Assembly (NCBI RefSeq): GCF_030815125.1
Contig: NZ_JAUSWH010000001.1
Location: forward strand, 496,001-560,000
DNA from: Allorhizobium paknamense
Lineage (GTDB): Bacteria > Pseudomonadota > Alphaproteobacteria > Rhizobiales > Rhizobiaceae
Reading direction: 5' to 3'
Length of the DNA stretch: 64,000 nt
In this document: positions 1-7,542 of the stretch, one piece after another
How positions within the stretch are numbered: the stretch's first letter is position 1
Layout of the letters: the number at the start of each line of letters is the position of its first letter
Position numbers and translations under genes: made by a program
Notes under the pieces: generated by a model
The model's database searches: none
Told to the model about the DNA's origin: nothing
The model's input: the letters and a program-made list of their open reading frames with translations, nothing else

Positions 1-1
1 T

Positions 2-835
2 GATTGTAATCACAGCATGACCTTGCCCGGCGTCCAGATTGCCGATCCGGCCTCCTCCCGCGATGCCGATGCCCGCACTACCTTTGAAACCACCTCGGGT
101 GTGGCGCGCTTCTTCAGAGAGATTTTTGACCGCAATTCCATCAACGGCAATGGCATGACCATTCTATCTTCCATTCATTATGGCGAGGAATACAACAACG
201 CCTTCTGGAACGGCACGCAGATGGCCTATGGCGACGGCGATGGCCAGATCTTCGTGGCCTTCTGCCGCGGCACGGATGTGGTGGGCCACGAATTGACCCA
301 TGGCGTGACGCAATACACGCTCGGGCTCAATTACGAAAATCAGGCGGGCGGCCTGAACGAGAGCCTGTCCGACGTCTTCGGCACCATCTTCAAGCAATGG
401 CTGCGCCAGGAAACGGTGACGGAGGCCGACTGGCTGATCGGCAATGAAATTCTGGGACCTGCCGCCAAAGCCAAATATACGTGCCTGCGCGACATGGCCG
501 ATCCCGAAGCTGCGCACGCCATGGGTGGTCAGGTCAGCCATTTTCGCCAGTATCGCGATGGTATGGATCCGCATGAATCGAGCGGCATTCCCAATCTCGC
601 CTTCTACAAGGCCGCCATGGCGCTCGGCGGAAAAAGCTGGGACAAGGCCGGGCCGATCTGGTATCATGCCATGACGGAAAACGGCACCCAGCCGGACATG
701 ACCATGGCGCAGTTCGCGGGTGCGACACTGAGCGCCACGGATGCGCTGTTCGGTGGGGAACAAGCGGTCCGGGCAGCCGTTGACAAAGCCTGGCGCGATG
801 TCGGCGTAACCCCGGCAGACGCCGAAACCTCATGA
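2..835 (+). CDS. M4 family (protealysin-type) neutral metalloprotease, 5' partial
   Basis: Zinc metalloendopeptidase of the thermolysin family, cut by the window edge: the frame stays open to base 2, and the residues before the first in-window Met (base 17) resemble the conserved stretch just ahead of the mature M4 domain. Counting from that Met, the N-terminal catalytic half shows YNNAFWNG and YGDGDG, the zinc-binding helix HELTH at 91-95, and NESLSD near 114-119, whose Glu is the third zinc ligand. The C-terminal helical domain is intact to the stop. The short overall size and lack of a C-terminal secretion domain fit protealysin-like enzymes rather than the long secreted thermolysins. The next gene encodes a probable cognate inhibitor, which strengthens the subfamily call. 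Localisation cannot be judged without the N terminus. Confidence 0.93.
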   Translation, partial: DCNHSMTLPGVQIADPASSRDADARTTFETTSGVARFFREIFDRNSINGNGMTILSSIHYGEEYNNAFWNGTQMAYGDGDGQIFVAFCRGTDVVGHELTHGVTQYTLGLNYENQAGGLNESLSDVFGTIFKQWLRQETVTEADWLIGNEILGPAAKAKYTCLRDMADPEAAHAMGGQVSHFRQYRDGMDPHESSGIPNLAFYKAAMALGGKSWDKAGPIWYHAMTENGTQPDMTMAQFAGATLSATDALFGGEQAVRAAVDKAWRDVGVTPADAETS

Positions 836-841
836 CCGTGA

Positions 842-902
842 TTTATTTTTGAAGCATAATCTTGATCGTCCTCGTTTCACTCCGGTCGGATTATGCTCTA
901 AC
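842..902. repeat. Palindromic intergenic element, family R6, copy 1
   Basis: About 60 bases between the protease and inhibitor genes whose ends form an inverted repeat (agcataat / attatgct) around a core containing tcgtttcactccggtcg. A second copy with few changes lies at 61034-61094. The pair of hits identifies it as a dispersed element, not gene-specific regulation. Confidence 0.8.
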
Positions 903-919
903 CCCGAAGACGGATAGCG

Positions 920-1201
920 ATGGGCGATCTGCATCTGGAAAAACTCGGCGGATTTGCAGGCTTTGGCGGCGCAGGCGCCAAGCTGAAATGCTGCGGCGTC
1001 TATGCCGCCGAGCAGTTGGACGATGCCGAACGGTCGCTCATCGAAACCTTTTTCGAGGGAAATCCGCTTGCCACCCGCTCCATGGACGGGTTCCGCTACC
1101 GCATCACCTGGCCGGAACGGTTTGGTGAGCGCAGCGTGGAGGTGAGTGAAAACCTCGTTCCCGAAGCGCTGCGCAAAGCGGTCAAGGATCGGCTTCTTTA
1201 A
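920..1201 (+). CDS. Probable emfourin-type inhibitor of M4 protease
   Basis: Small 93-residue protein without signal peptide or membrane segment. It shows the layout of the emfourin (protealysin-inhibitor, M4in) family: an N-terminal beta strand followed by GGFAG (residues 10-14), a central helix rich in Leu and Glu, the strand pair FRYRITW (about 57-63) with a short turn, and the C-terminal VPEALRKAV motif. In the described systems this inhibitor is encoded next to a protealysin-like M4 protease and binds it tightly. Here it lies 84 bases downstream of exactly such a protease, on the same strand, separated only by a palindromic repeat. Start chosen at the ATG at 920. The family call is from remembered motifs, the pairing from the sequence. 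Confidence 0.75.
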   Translation: MGDLHLEKLGGFAGFGGAGAKLKCCGVYAAEQLDDAERSLIETFFEGNPLATRSMDGFRYRITWPERFGERSVEVSENLVPEALRKAVKDRLL

Positions 1202-1294
1202 CCTGTCGCTTACCCCGTTCCCATCCATCGCTGGCCTCGGCGGCAATTTCAGCAGATAGTCCTAAATTAATATCTGTTGGAACAAGAGTGGGAC

Positions 1295-2182
1295 ATGACC
1301 AGCATCAACAGCTTCTATCGCGATCCCAATGCGGCGCTCTATGTCTCGGCGCTGTTTTCCCGTTCCCCCGCCCCCTCCTCCCTGGCCACCTCCTTTCCAG
1401 CAACCGGAACCGCCTCAACGCGCAGCGATGCCGGACAGCGGGCGCTGGCCCGCATCATCGAAATTCTCAGCCTTGCCGATGGCGAAAGCCAGGACGGCGC
1501 GGATGTGAATGAGAGCCTGGGCTATGTCACCGGCGTCTCCGGCACGGAAGGGGATGAAAACCTGACGCTGACAGGCCGCGCATTGTATAATGTCGAAACC
1601 GGCGGCGGCGATGACAGTCTGGCGGTGAAGACCGGCCTGATGGCCAATATCTCTACCGGAGACGGCAATGACAGCGTCAAGGCCGAGGCCAGTGCGATCA
1701 CCGGTCTCGATGCGGGCTCGGGCGACGATGATGTGCAACTGCTCGGCAAGCTGTTGATGACCATCGCCGGTGGCGATGGCAATGATACCATCAAGGCCTC
1801 CGGCTCGGCCCTGATCGGCATTGATGGCGGCAGCGGCAACGATACCCTCTATCTGGAAGGCAGCCGTATTTTTGCCAGCGGCGGCACGGGTGACGACACG
1901 ATCGACATCCACCAGACCGGAACAGACAGCACCGCCGAGCTGACCTTTGCCGCAGGCGACGGCAAGGACAAGGTGACGACCGATGGGCCGCTTCTGCTGC
2001 GCTTCAGCGGATATACGGCAAGCGATATGACGGTGAGCGCCTCAAAGGATCGCCTCACCATCACCTTCAAGAACTCGGAAGACAGAATAACGCTGTCGCT
2101 GGAAGGCGATGCCGCCACGGGCTCTGCCCCCGCTTTCGCCTTTGGCGAGGACAATGGCAATACGGTGCTGCGAATTCTGTAA
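1295..2182 (+). CDS. RTX-like calcium-binding repeat protein with 19-residue period
   Basis: Protein of 295 residues. The ATG at 1295 is preferred over an upstream TTG at 1277 because gagtggg lies a suitable distance before it. Residues 1-75 are low in recognisable features. From about 83 to 229 there are eight GxGxD-type calcium-loop motifs (for example GDGNDSVKA, GSGNDTLYL). The six between 103 and 205 recur every 19 residues, with hydrophobic positions conserved between loops. Classical RTX toxins repeat every 9 residues, so this would form a larger-turn beta solenoid. The C terminus (230-295) is beta-rich and ends with an acidic, hydrophobic tail that could be a type I secretion signal. 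No enzymatic domain is seen. The upstream protease pair is on the same strand but no functional link is proven. Confidence 0.65.
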   Translation: MTSINSFYRDPNAALYVSALFSRSPAPSSLATSFPATGTASTRSDAGQRALARIIEILSLADGESQDGADVNESLGYVTGVSGTEGDENLTLTGRALYNVETGGGDDSLAVKTGLMANISTGDGNDSVKAEASAITGLDAGSGDDDVQLLGKLLMTIAGGDGNDTIKASGSALIGIDGGSGNDTLYLEGSRIFASGGTGDDTIDIHQTGTDSTAELTFAAGDGKDKVTTDGPLLLRFSGYTASDMTVSASKDRLTITFKNSEDRITLSLEGDAATGSAPAFAFGEDNGNTVLRIL

Positions 2183-2197
2183 TTCCGCCTCCCTACC

Positions 2198-2226
2198 CTT
2201 GCCTTTGGCGCGAAAATGCGTATAAG
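2198..2226 (+). promoter_or_regulatory. Candidate sigma70 promoter for the rpsF operon
   Basis: A -35-like TTGCCT (2199-2204) and a -10-like TATAAG (2221-2226) are separated by 16 bases, close to the rhizobial housekeeping pattern. It lies just after the RTX-like gene and ahead of a roughly 220-base untranslated leader. Promoter read by eye only. Confidence 0.45.
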
Positions 2227-2268
2227 CGCGCTGTTCGCAACACCCGGTCCTTCGGCTGGTGGCTGAAC

Positions 2269-2321
2269 GGAGGGCCGGTTCCATTTTTGGAACCGCAGGA
2301 ACCATAAGGGTTCCGGCCTCC
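2269..2321 (+). promoter_or_regulatory. Structured rpsF leader (three-stem junction)
   Basis: An outer stem (ggagg 2269-2273 with cctcc 2317-2321, plus two more pairs) encloses two adjacent perfect hairpins: ggttcc/ggaacc (2277-2282 with 2289-2294) and ggaacc/ggttcc (2298-2303 with 2309-2314). The structure sits in the untranslated leader of rpsF-rpsR. S6:S18 complexes are known to bind their own mRNA leaders in other bacteria, so autoregulation is a reasonable guess, but the published CCG-box motif was not identified here. Confidence 0.5.
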
Positions 2322-2444
2322 CGTGTCTCCGCTCTCGACCGTCTCGTTCAAACGCTTTTCTTGCCTCGGCATCGCCGATCAGGAGCAGTCGTTGAGGCTT
2401 AGCGCCGTTCCGGGTGAGACAACCGCAAGAAAGGCAAGACCACC

Positions 2445-2858
2445 ATGGCTCTTTATGAACATGTATTCCTTGCCCGGCAGGATATGTCCGCACAGCAGGT
2501 CGATGCCCTCGTAGAACAGTACAAGGGCGTTATCGAATCCTTCGGCGGCAAAGTCGGGCGCGTAGAAAACTGGGGCCTCAAGTCCCTCACCTACCGCATC
2601 AAGAAGAACCGCAAGGCTCATTACGCTCTCATGGATATCGATGCTCCGGCAGCCGCCATCCACGAAATCGAGCGTCAGATGCGCATCAACGAAGACGTTC
2701 TTCGTTATATGACCATCGCCGTGGAAGCCCACGAAGAAGGCCCGTCTGCCATGATGCAGAAGCGCGACCGCGACGACCGTCCGCGCCGCGATGGCGACCG
2801 TCCGGCCCGTGAAGGCTTTGGCGACCGTCCGCGCCGTCCGCGCGAAGACCGTGCATAA
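2445..2858 (+). CDS. rpsF: 30S ribosomal protein S6
   Basis: Binds the 16S rRNA central domain together with S18. The 137-residue protein opens with [12 protein letters not shown], continues with the S6 core ([18 protein letters not shown], residues about 44-61), and carries a roughly 40-residue C-terminal tail of Arg/Asp/Pro repeats ([10 protein letters not shown] type). Such a charged extension is usual in rhizobial S6 and is probably disordered. The start ATG at 2445 follows aagaaagg. It is the first gene of an operon with rpsR 12 bases downstream, preceded by a structured leader that may mediate autoregulation. Confidence 0.98.
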   Translation: MALYEHVFLARQDMSAQQVDALVEQYKGVIESFGGKVGRVENWGLKSLTYRIKKNRKAHYALMDIDAPAAAIHEIERQMRINEDVLRYMTIAVEAHEEGPSAMMQKRDRDDRPRRDGDRPAREGFGDRPRRPREDRA

Positions 2859-2870
2859 GGAGATTTGACA

Positions 2871-3119
2871 ATGGCTGACGTATCTTCTTCCCCGGTTCGC
2901 CGTCCTTTCCATCGCCGTCGCAAGACCTGCCCCTTCTCCGGCGCCAACGCTCCGAAGATCGATTACAAGGACGTGCGTCTGCTGCAGCGCTACATCTCCG
3001 AACGCGGCAAGATCGTGCCTTCGCGCATCACCGCCGTTTCGCAGAAGAAGCAGCGTGAACTGGCTCGCGCCATCAAGCGCGCCCGCTTCCTGGGCCTGCT
3101 GCCCTACGTGGTCGCTTAA
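2871..3119 (+). CDS. rpsR: 30S ribosomal protein S18
   Basis: 82-residue small-subunit protein and partner of S6. The S18 signature is clear: [19 protein letters not shown] near the N terminus and the basic helix ending [15 protein letters not shown]. The ATG at 2871 is chosen over a TTG six bases upstream because aaggag (2858-2863) is at ideal spacing to it. It overlaps the rpsF operon only by shared transcription and is followed directly by a hairpin that may terminate or attenuate before the DUF2232 gene. Confidence 0.98.
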   Translation: MADVSSSPVRRPFHRRRKTCPFSGANAPKIDYKDVRLLQRYISERGKIVPSRITAVSQKKQRELARAIKRARFLGLLPYVVA

Positions 3120-3130
3120 TATGAGACTTT

Positions 3131-3165
3131 ACACCTCCGGTTCCGCCGGAGGTGTTTCCCTTTCG
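3131..3165 (+). terminator. Hairpin terminator or attenuator after rpsR
   Basis: Perfect 10-bp arms acacctccgg (3131-3140) and ccggaggtgt (3146-3155) around a ttccg loop, followed by a pyrimidine-rich tail ttccctttc. The tail is weak, so partial readthrough into the DUF2232 gene and rplI is likely. Confidence 0.7.
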
Positions 3166-3251
3166 CGGTGGGCGCGGATCGGAATTTTCCAAACCTATGT
3201 TGAGAAGCGCCAGACCGGCCTTTTCTAACTGCCTGAGAGCAGGACAGCGAC

Positions 3252-4220
3252 GTGAAGACTTTGAATGGAAAATTGCTGCTGACCGGCATTCTGGCCGGGA
3301 TCACCGCCGTGTTTCTGGTCATGGCGGCAACGGTGCAGCTTTCCTTTTCGGCGCTTTTCTTCGCCGCTTCCGCCCTGCCCGTGCTGATCGTCGGCCTGCG
3401 CTGGGGCAATTTCACCGCCATCGTTGCAATCGTCACGGCAGCCATTGCGGGCGCGATCCTGGTTTCGCCGCTCTTTGCGCTCTCCGTTTTCATGTCCACC
3501 CTGCTTCCAGCAGGCTGGCTGAGCCATCTTGCCAATCTGGCGCGCCCGGCCCAGGAAATCGGCGGGCCTGACAATCTTCTCGCCTGGTATCCGCTCTCGG
3601 ATATTCTGATGCATCTGTGCGCGTTGGTCACCATCAGCCTGATCTTCATGGGCGCGATGATGGGCTATAACGCCGCCTTTGTCGGGGCACTGGTGGATGG
3701 GCTGCAGCAGGCGATGGCCGAGCAGGGCACGCCGTTTCCGGTGCAAAACATCGGCAGCGTCAAGTCCAGCCTGCTGCTGACCCTGCCGATCGCGCAAGGT
3801 GGCATGTGGGTGCTGCTTTTGTTTGCGGCCTATTACATCGCCACCCGCATCGTCAGTGCCTCGGGCCAGGGTCTGCGCCCGCGCGAAGACCTGCCGTCGG
3901 CGCTGCGGATGAACCGCAATACCCCCTTCATCTTCCTGATCGGCATCATCGCCTGCTTTGTTGGCGGCATTCCGGCGCTGATCGGAGCAACGATCTGCGG
4001 CACCTTCGGCGCGGGCTTCCTGCTGGCCGGTTTTGCCTCGATCCACCAGAGAACCCGGGGCCGCGACTGGCGTCTTCCGGCGCTGATTCTGGCCTATATG
4101 GCCGCAGCCATGGCGCTGCCGGCTCTCTTCATCATGATTCTCGGCCTCATCGATACCAGGCGGACGGTTGCCCTCACGCCACCGAGGGCGAGCGACAACA
4201 ATGACGGCAACACCGCATAG
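3252..4220 (+). CDS. DUF2232 (YybS-like) membrane protein
   Basis: 322-residue polytopic inner-membrane protein of unknown function. About eight hydrophobic segments are visible: two or three within the first 110 residues, one near 135-160, and further ones at about 180-200, 225-260 and 280-305. It corresponds to the DUF2232/YybS family, which is regularly found between rpsR and rplI in rhizobia; that position is the strongest argument for the call. Start ATG at 3252 follows gcaggacagcgacg. The short C-terminal tail is hydrophilic. No catalytic motif is visible. Confidence 0.8.
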   Translation: MKTLNGKLLLTGILAGITAVFLVMAATVQLSFSALFFAASALPVLIVGLRWGNFTAIVAIVTAAIAGAILVSPLFALSVFMSTLLPAGWLSHLANLARPAQEIGGPDNLLAWYPLSDILMHLCALVTISLIFMGAMMGYNAAFVGALVDGLQQAMAEQGTPFPVQNIGSVKSSLLLTLPIAQGGMWVLLLFAAYYIATRIVSASGQGLRPREDLPSALRMNRNTPFIFLIGIIACFVGGIPALIGATICGTFGAGFLLAGFASIHQRTRGRDWRLPALILAYMAAAMALPALFIMILGLIDTRRTVALTPPRASDNNDGNTA

Positions 4221-4272
4221 GGGCTGTCGCTGACGGTCCCGAAACAAGCACTTGAACTGAAAGGAAACGACA

Positions 4273-4848
4273 ATGGAAGTCATTCTTCTCGAACGCATCG
4301 CCAAGCTCGGCCAGATGGGTGAAACCGTCAAGGTTCGCGACGGCTTTGCCCGTAACTACCTGCTGCCGCTCGGCAAGGCGCTGCGCGCCAACGACGCCAA
4401 CAAGAAGCGCTTCGAAGCCGAACGCGCTACGCTGGAAGCCCGCAACCTCGAGCGCAAGTCGGAAGCCCAGAAGGTTGCCGACGTTCTGGACGGCAAATCC
4501 TTCATCATGGTTCGCGCCGCTGGCGAAACCGGCCAGCTCTACGGCTCCGTTGCTGCCCGCGACATCGTGGACGCACTGGGCGCCGAAGGCTTCACCATTG
4601 CCCGCAACCAGGTTGAGCTGAACCAGCCGATCAAGACCATCGGCCTGCACAAGGTCACCATGCACCTGCATGCCGAAGTCGAAATCGCCGTTGAAATCAA
4701 CGTTGCCCGTTCCGCTGAAGAAGCCGAGCGCCAGGCCAAGGGCGAAAGCCTCACCTCCGCCGACGCCATCTACGGCGTTGACGAAGACGCTCTTCGTCCG
4801 GAAGACTTCTTCGATCCGGATGCAGACCGCGACGGCGACGAAGAATAA
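4273..4848 (+). CDS. rplI: 50S ribosomal protein L9
   Basis: Large-subunit protein bound near the L1 stalk. The N-terminal RNA-binding domain shows [17 protein letters not shown] and the [14 protein letters not shown] signature (about residues 24-37), followed by the long connecting helix and the C-terminal domain with GQLYGSV and LHAEVE. At 191 residues it is longer than the roughly 150 of enteric L9; the extra acidic C-terminal tail ([19 protein letters not shown]) is common in this order. The start is preceded by gaaagga. A strong intrinsic terminator follows. Confidence 0.98.
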   Translation: MEVILLERIAKLGQMGETVKVRDGFARNYLLPLGKALRANDANKKRFEAERATLEARNLERKSEAQKVADVLDGKSFIMVRAAGETGQLYGSVAARDIVDALGAEGFTIARNQVELNQPIKTIGLHKVTMHLHAEVEIAVEINVARSAEEAERQAKGESLTSADAIYGVDEDALRPEDFFDPDADRDGDEE

Positions 4849-4871
4849 GCCTCGGCCGTAAGGCGAGAAGG

Positions 4872-4900
4872 AAAACGCCCGGTTCGCCGGGCGTTTTTTT
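4872..4900 (+). terminator. Rho-independent terminator of rplI
   Basis: Perfect 11-bp arms (4872-4882 and 4887-4897) with a ttcg tetraloop followed by an uninterrupted T run to 4900. Textbook intrinsic terminator closing the rpsF-rplI operon. The remaining bases to dnaB (4901-5077) hold a tataat-like sequence at 4911-4916 but no other clear feature. Confidence 0.93.
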
Positions 4901-5077
4901 ATGCATTGCTTTATAATACCCGTTGATTCGCGGGGATGTTACAGTCAACCGGAATCGGCGCGGAGGCGGTACTTTCTGCAGGCGCCTGTGAATCACTGTG
5001 TGAATCACCAGCCGGCATTTATCCGCCCGCCGCCTGGGGTAAGATGGCCCCTCATCTGACGAAATGGAAAGACGACC

Positions 5078-6574
5078 ATGAACGACGCTGCGCGCAGGCT
5101 CGGCCCTGCTCCATCGGCCGAACCGCATTACCGGGAAGCGCCGAACAATATCGAGGCTGAACAGGCCCTCCTCGGCGCGATTCTGGTGAACAACGATGCC
5201 TATTACCGCGTCTCGGACTTTCTGAAGCCGCCGCATTTTCATGAAGCGCTGCACCGCAAGATCTTCGAGGTGGCGGGCGACATTATCCGCATGGGCAAGA
5301 CGGCCAACCCCGTCACCATCAAGACCTTCCTGCCCTCCGATGAAAAAGTGGGCGAACTGACCGTTGCGCAATATCTGGCGCGCCTTGCCGCCGAAGCCGT
5401 GTCGATCATCAATGCCGAGGATTATGGCCGCGCTATCTACGACCTCGCTTTGCGGCGCGCGCTGATCCAGATCGGCGAGGACATGGTGAACATCGCCTAT
5501 GATGCGCCGCTGGACATGCCGCCGCAGGCGCAGATCGAAGACACGGAACGCCGCCTGTTCGATCTGGCGGAAAATGGCCGGTATGACGGCGGCTTCCAGT
5601 CCTTCAACGATGCCGTGGCGCTGGCGGTGGACATGGCGGGGGCTGCCTTCGAACGCGATGGCAATCTCTCCGGCATTTCCACCGGCATCGTCTCGCTGGA
5701 CAACAAGATGGGCGGCTTGCAGCGCTCCGACTTGATCATTCTGGCCGGACGTCCGGGCATGGGTAAAACCTCGCTTGCCACCAATATCGCCTGGAACATC
5801 GCCGCCTCCTATGAGCCGGAGGTCATGCCGGATGGCTCCTTCAAGGCCAGGAATGGCGGCGTCGTCGGCTTCTACTCGCTGGAAATGTCGTCCGAACAGC
5901 TCGCCACCCGTATCATGTCGGAGCAGACCGAGGTGTCGTCCTCGAAAATCCGCCGCGGTGACATTACCGAACATGAATTCGAAAAGCTGGTGGGCTTCTC
6001 CCAGACCATGCAGAAGGTGCCGCTGTTCATCGACCAGACGGGTGGTATCTCCATCGCCCAGCTGGCGGCCCGCGCCCGCCGCCTCAAGCGCCAGCGCGGC
6101 CTCGATTGCCTGGTGGTCGACTACGTACAGCTGATGACCGGCTCGAAAAAATCCGGCGAAAACCGTGTGCAGGAAATCACGGAAATCACCACGGGGCTTA
6201 AGGCGCTGGGCAAGGAGTTGAACGTTCCGATCATCGCGCTCTCGCAGCTCTCCCGTCAGGTGGAAAGCCGCGATGACAAGCGCCCGCAACTTTCCGACCT
6301 TCGCGAATCGGGCTCCATCGAGCAGGACGCCGACGTGGTGCTCTTCGTATTCCGTGAAGAATATTACGTGAAGAACGCCGAACCGCGCGATCCGGCCGAT
6401 CCGAAATATGCGGAATGGGAAGCGCAGATGGAAAAGGTCAAGGGCACGGCGGATGTCATCATCGCCAAGCAGCGTCACGGACCGACCGGCACGGTGAAGC
6501 TCGCCTTCCAGGCCGAATTCACCCGCTTCGCCGACCTCGCCGACCCGAGCTTCATTCAATACGAAGAGCCGTGA
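5078..6574 (+). CDS. dnaB: Replicative DNA helicase DnaB
   Basis: 498-residue hexameric 5'-3' helicase of the replication fork. The N-terminal DnaB domain (about 22-125) starts with PPNNIEAEQALLG-like sequence (here APNNIEAEQALLG). The RecA-like motor follows the linker, with Walker A GRPGMGKT at 224-231, SLEMSSEQLATR (H1a region), Walker B LVVDYVQLM, and the C-terminal QLSRQVE and DLRESGSIEQDAD motifs. There is no intein. Single-gene transcription unit, with a terminator on each side. In related genomes alr usually follows directly; here a transport cassette intervenes. Confidence 0.98.
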   Translation: MNDAARRLGPAPSAEPHYREAPNNIEAEQALLGAILVNNDAYYRVSDFLKPPHFHEALHRKIFEVAGDIIRMGKTANPVTIKTFLPSDEKVGELTVAQYLARLAAEAVSIINAEDYGRAIYDLALRRALIQIGEDMVNIAYDAPLDMPPQAQIEDTERRLFDLAENGRYDGGFQSFNDAVALAVDMAGAAFERDGNLSGISTGIVSLDNKMGGLQRSDLIILAGRPGMGKTSLATNIAWNIAASYEPEVMPDGSFKARNGGVVGFYSLEMSSEQLATRIMSEQTEVSSSKIRRGDITEHEFEKLVGFSQTMQKVPLFIDQTGGISIAQLAARARRLKRQRGLDCLVVDYVQLMTGSKKSGENRVQEITEITTGLKALGKELNVPIIALSQLSRQVESRDDKRPQLSDLRESGSIEQDADVVLFVFREEYYVKNAEPRDPADPKYAEWEAQMEKVKGTADVIIAKQRHGPTGTVKLAFQAEFTRFADLADPSFIQYEEP

Positions 6575-6600
6575 TCCGCACTTGCATTATTCGATTTTTC

Positions 6601-6632
6601 AACCCGCGCATCGACATATGCGCGGGTTTTTA
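6601..6632 (+). terminator. Rho-independent terminator of dnaB
   Basis: Arms aacccgcgcat (6601-6611) and atgcgcgggtt (6618-6628) pair perfectly, and a T-rich tail follows. Confidence 0.9.
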
Positions 6633-6766
6633 TATGCCTGTCCGCGCGGCATTTGCTGAGGTCAGCGCCGCACATTTAGGCAGAAGCCAGCAGCAAGATT
6701 GCAACCCGCCATTGAATTTCAGTGATTTCGGCATCCAGAACCACTTGGCACGGCGATTGCTTACCA

Positions 6767-6782
6767 ATCTTGTATGCAAGAT
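6767..6782. promoter_or_regulatory. Palindromic operator candidate at the GntR gene start
   Basis: ATCTTG-TATG-CAAGAT has perfect 6-bp arms and covers the ATG (6774) of the GntR/FCD regulator gene. Operators of FCD-type GntR proteins are often short palindromes of the TTGTATACAA kind, so autorepression is plausible. Regulator-operator pairing is an inference. Confidence 0.45.
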
Positions 6783-7538
6783 AAAAAGACACGAACCGGC
6801 CAACCTCCCGACAGCATCGACAGCGCGATCCTGAATGCGATCCTGTCGGCGCGCATCAAGCCCGGCGCGCGGCTGGGCGAAAGCCAGCTGGCAGAGCTCT
6901 TTTCCGTTTCCCGCACCCGTGTGCGCGAGGCGATGATGCGGCTTGAGGCACGCGGCATCGTGCATGTCAGCCCCAAGCGCGGCTGGTATGTGCATGAGCC
7001 TTCCACCACGGAGGCGATGCAGGTCTACGCGGCGCGACGCATCGTCGAGGTCGGGCTTCTCAACACCATGAAGCCGCTGACGGAGCCGCAAAAGCAGGTG
7101 CTGCGCGATCACCTTGCCGAAGAGAAGGCCGCCATTGCCGAAGGTGACCGGCAGACGCTCACGTTTCTGATGGGTGATTTCCACATCCGCATCGCCGAGT
7201 TGGCGGGCAACCCCATCCTCACCCACATTCTGCAGAACCTGACGGCGCGCACAATTCTGATTTCAATGCTGTACCAGTCGGAGTTTCACGCCATCGAATC
7301 CCATGAAGGCCATTGCCGGATTGCCGAGGCCATCGAGCGCGACGATTTTTCCGCCGCCGCCGCCCTGGCCGTTCAGCATCTGGACGAGGTGGAAACCGGG
7401 CTGGACCTGACGCTCACCCGCGATCCGCTCGCCGATCTTCGGCAATCGCTTTCCCTGCCATCCCGGACACCGGACAAACCGGTGCCCGGCGCCCCCATCC
7501 CCACCACCCGGACCACGCTTCAGCTTAGAAAAGGATAA
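6774..7538 (+). CDS. GntR family (FCD domain) transcriptional regulator
   Basis: 254-residue DNA-binding regulator. The N-terminal winged helix-turn-helix (about 15-80) contains GESQLAELFSVSRTRVREAMMRLEARGIV, shown here in part as LAELFSVSRTRVREAM, and the wing KRGWYV. The C-terminal FCD ligand domain (about 95-220) has the metal- or acid-binding His/Asp pattern (GDFHIRIAELAGN, SHEGHCRIAEAI). It is the first gene of a cassette encoding a binding protein and permeases; the stop is 4 bases from the next ATG, so it probably controls that transporter in response to its substrate. A palindrome overlaps its own start codon. The C-terminal 35 residues are Pro-rich and extra to the family. Confidence 0.9.
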   Translation: MQDKKTRTGQPPDSIDSAILNAILSARIKPGARLGESQLAELFSVSRTRVREAMMRLEARGIVHVSPKRGWYVHEPSTTEAMQVYAARRIVEVGLLNTMKPLTEPQKQVLRDHLAEEKAAIAEGDRQTLTFLMGDFHIRIAELAGNPILTHILQNLTARTILISMLYQSEFHAIESHEGHCRIAEAIERDDFSAAAALAVQHLDEVETGLDLTLTRDPLADLRQSLSLPSRTPDKPVPGAPIPTTRTTLQLRKG

Positions 7539-7542
7539 TGCC

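Noticed and set aside
4751..6559. 602-codon minus-strand frame opposite dnaB
   Set aside because: dnaB on the plus strand is unambiguous; the reverse frame has no recognisable feature.
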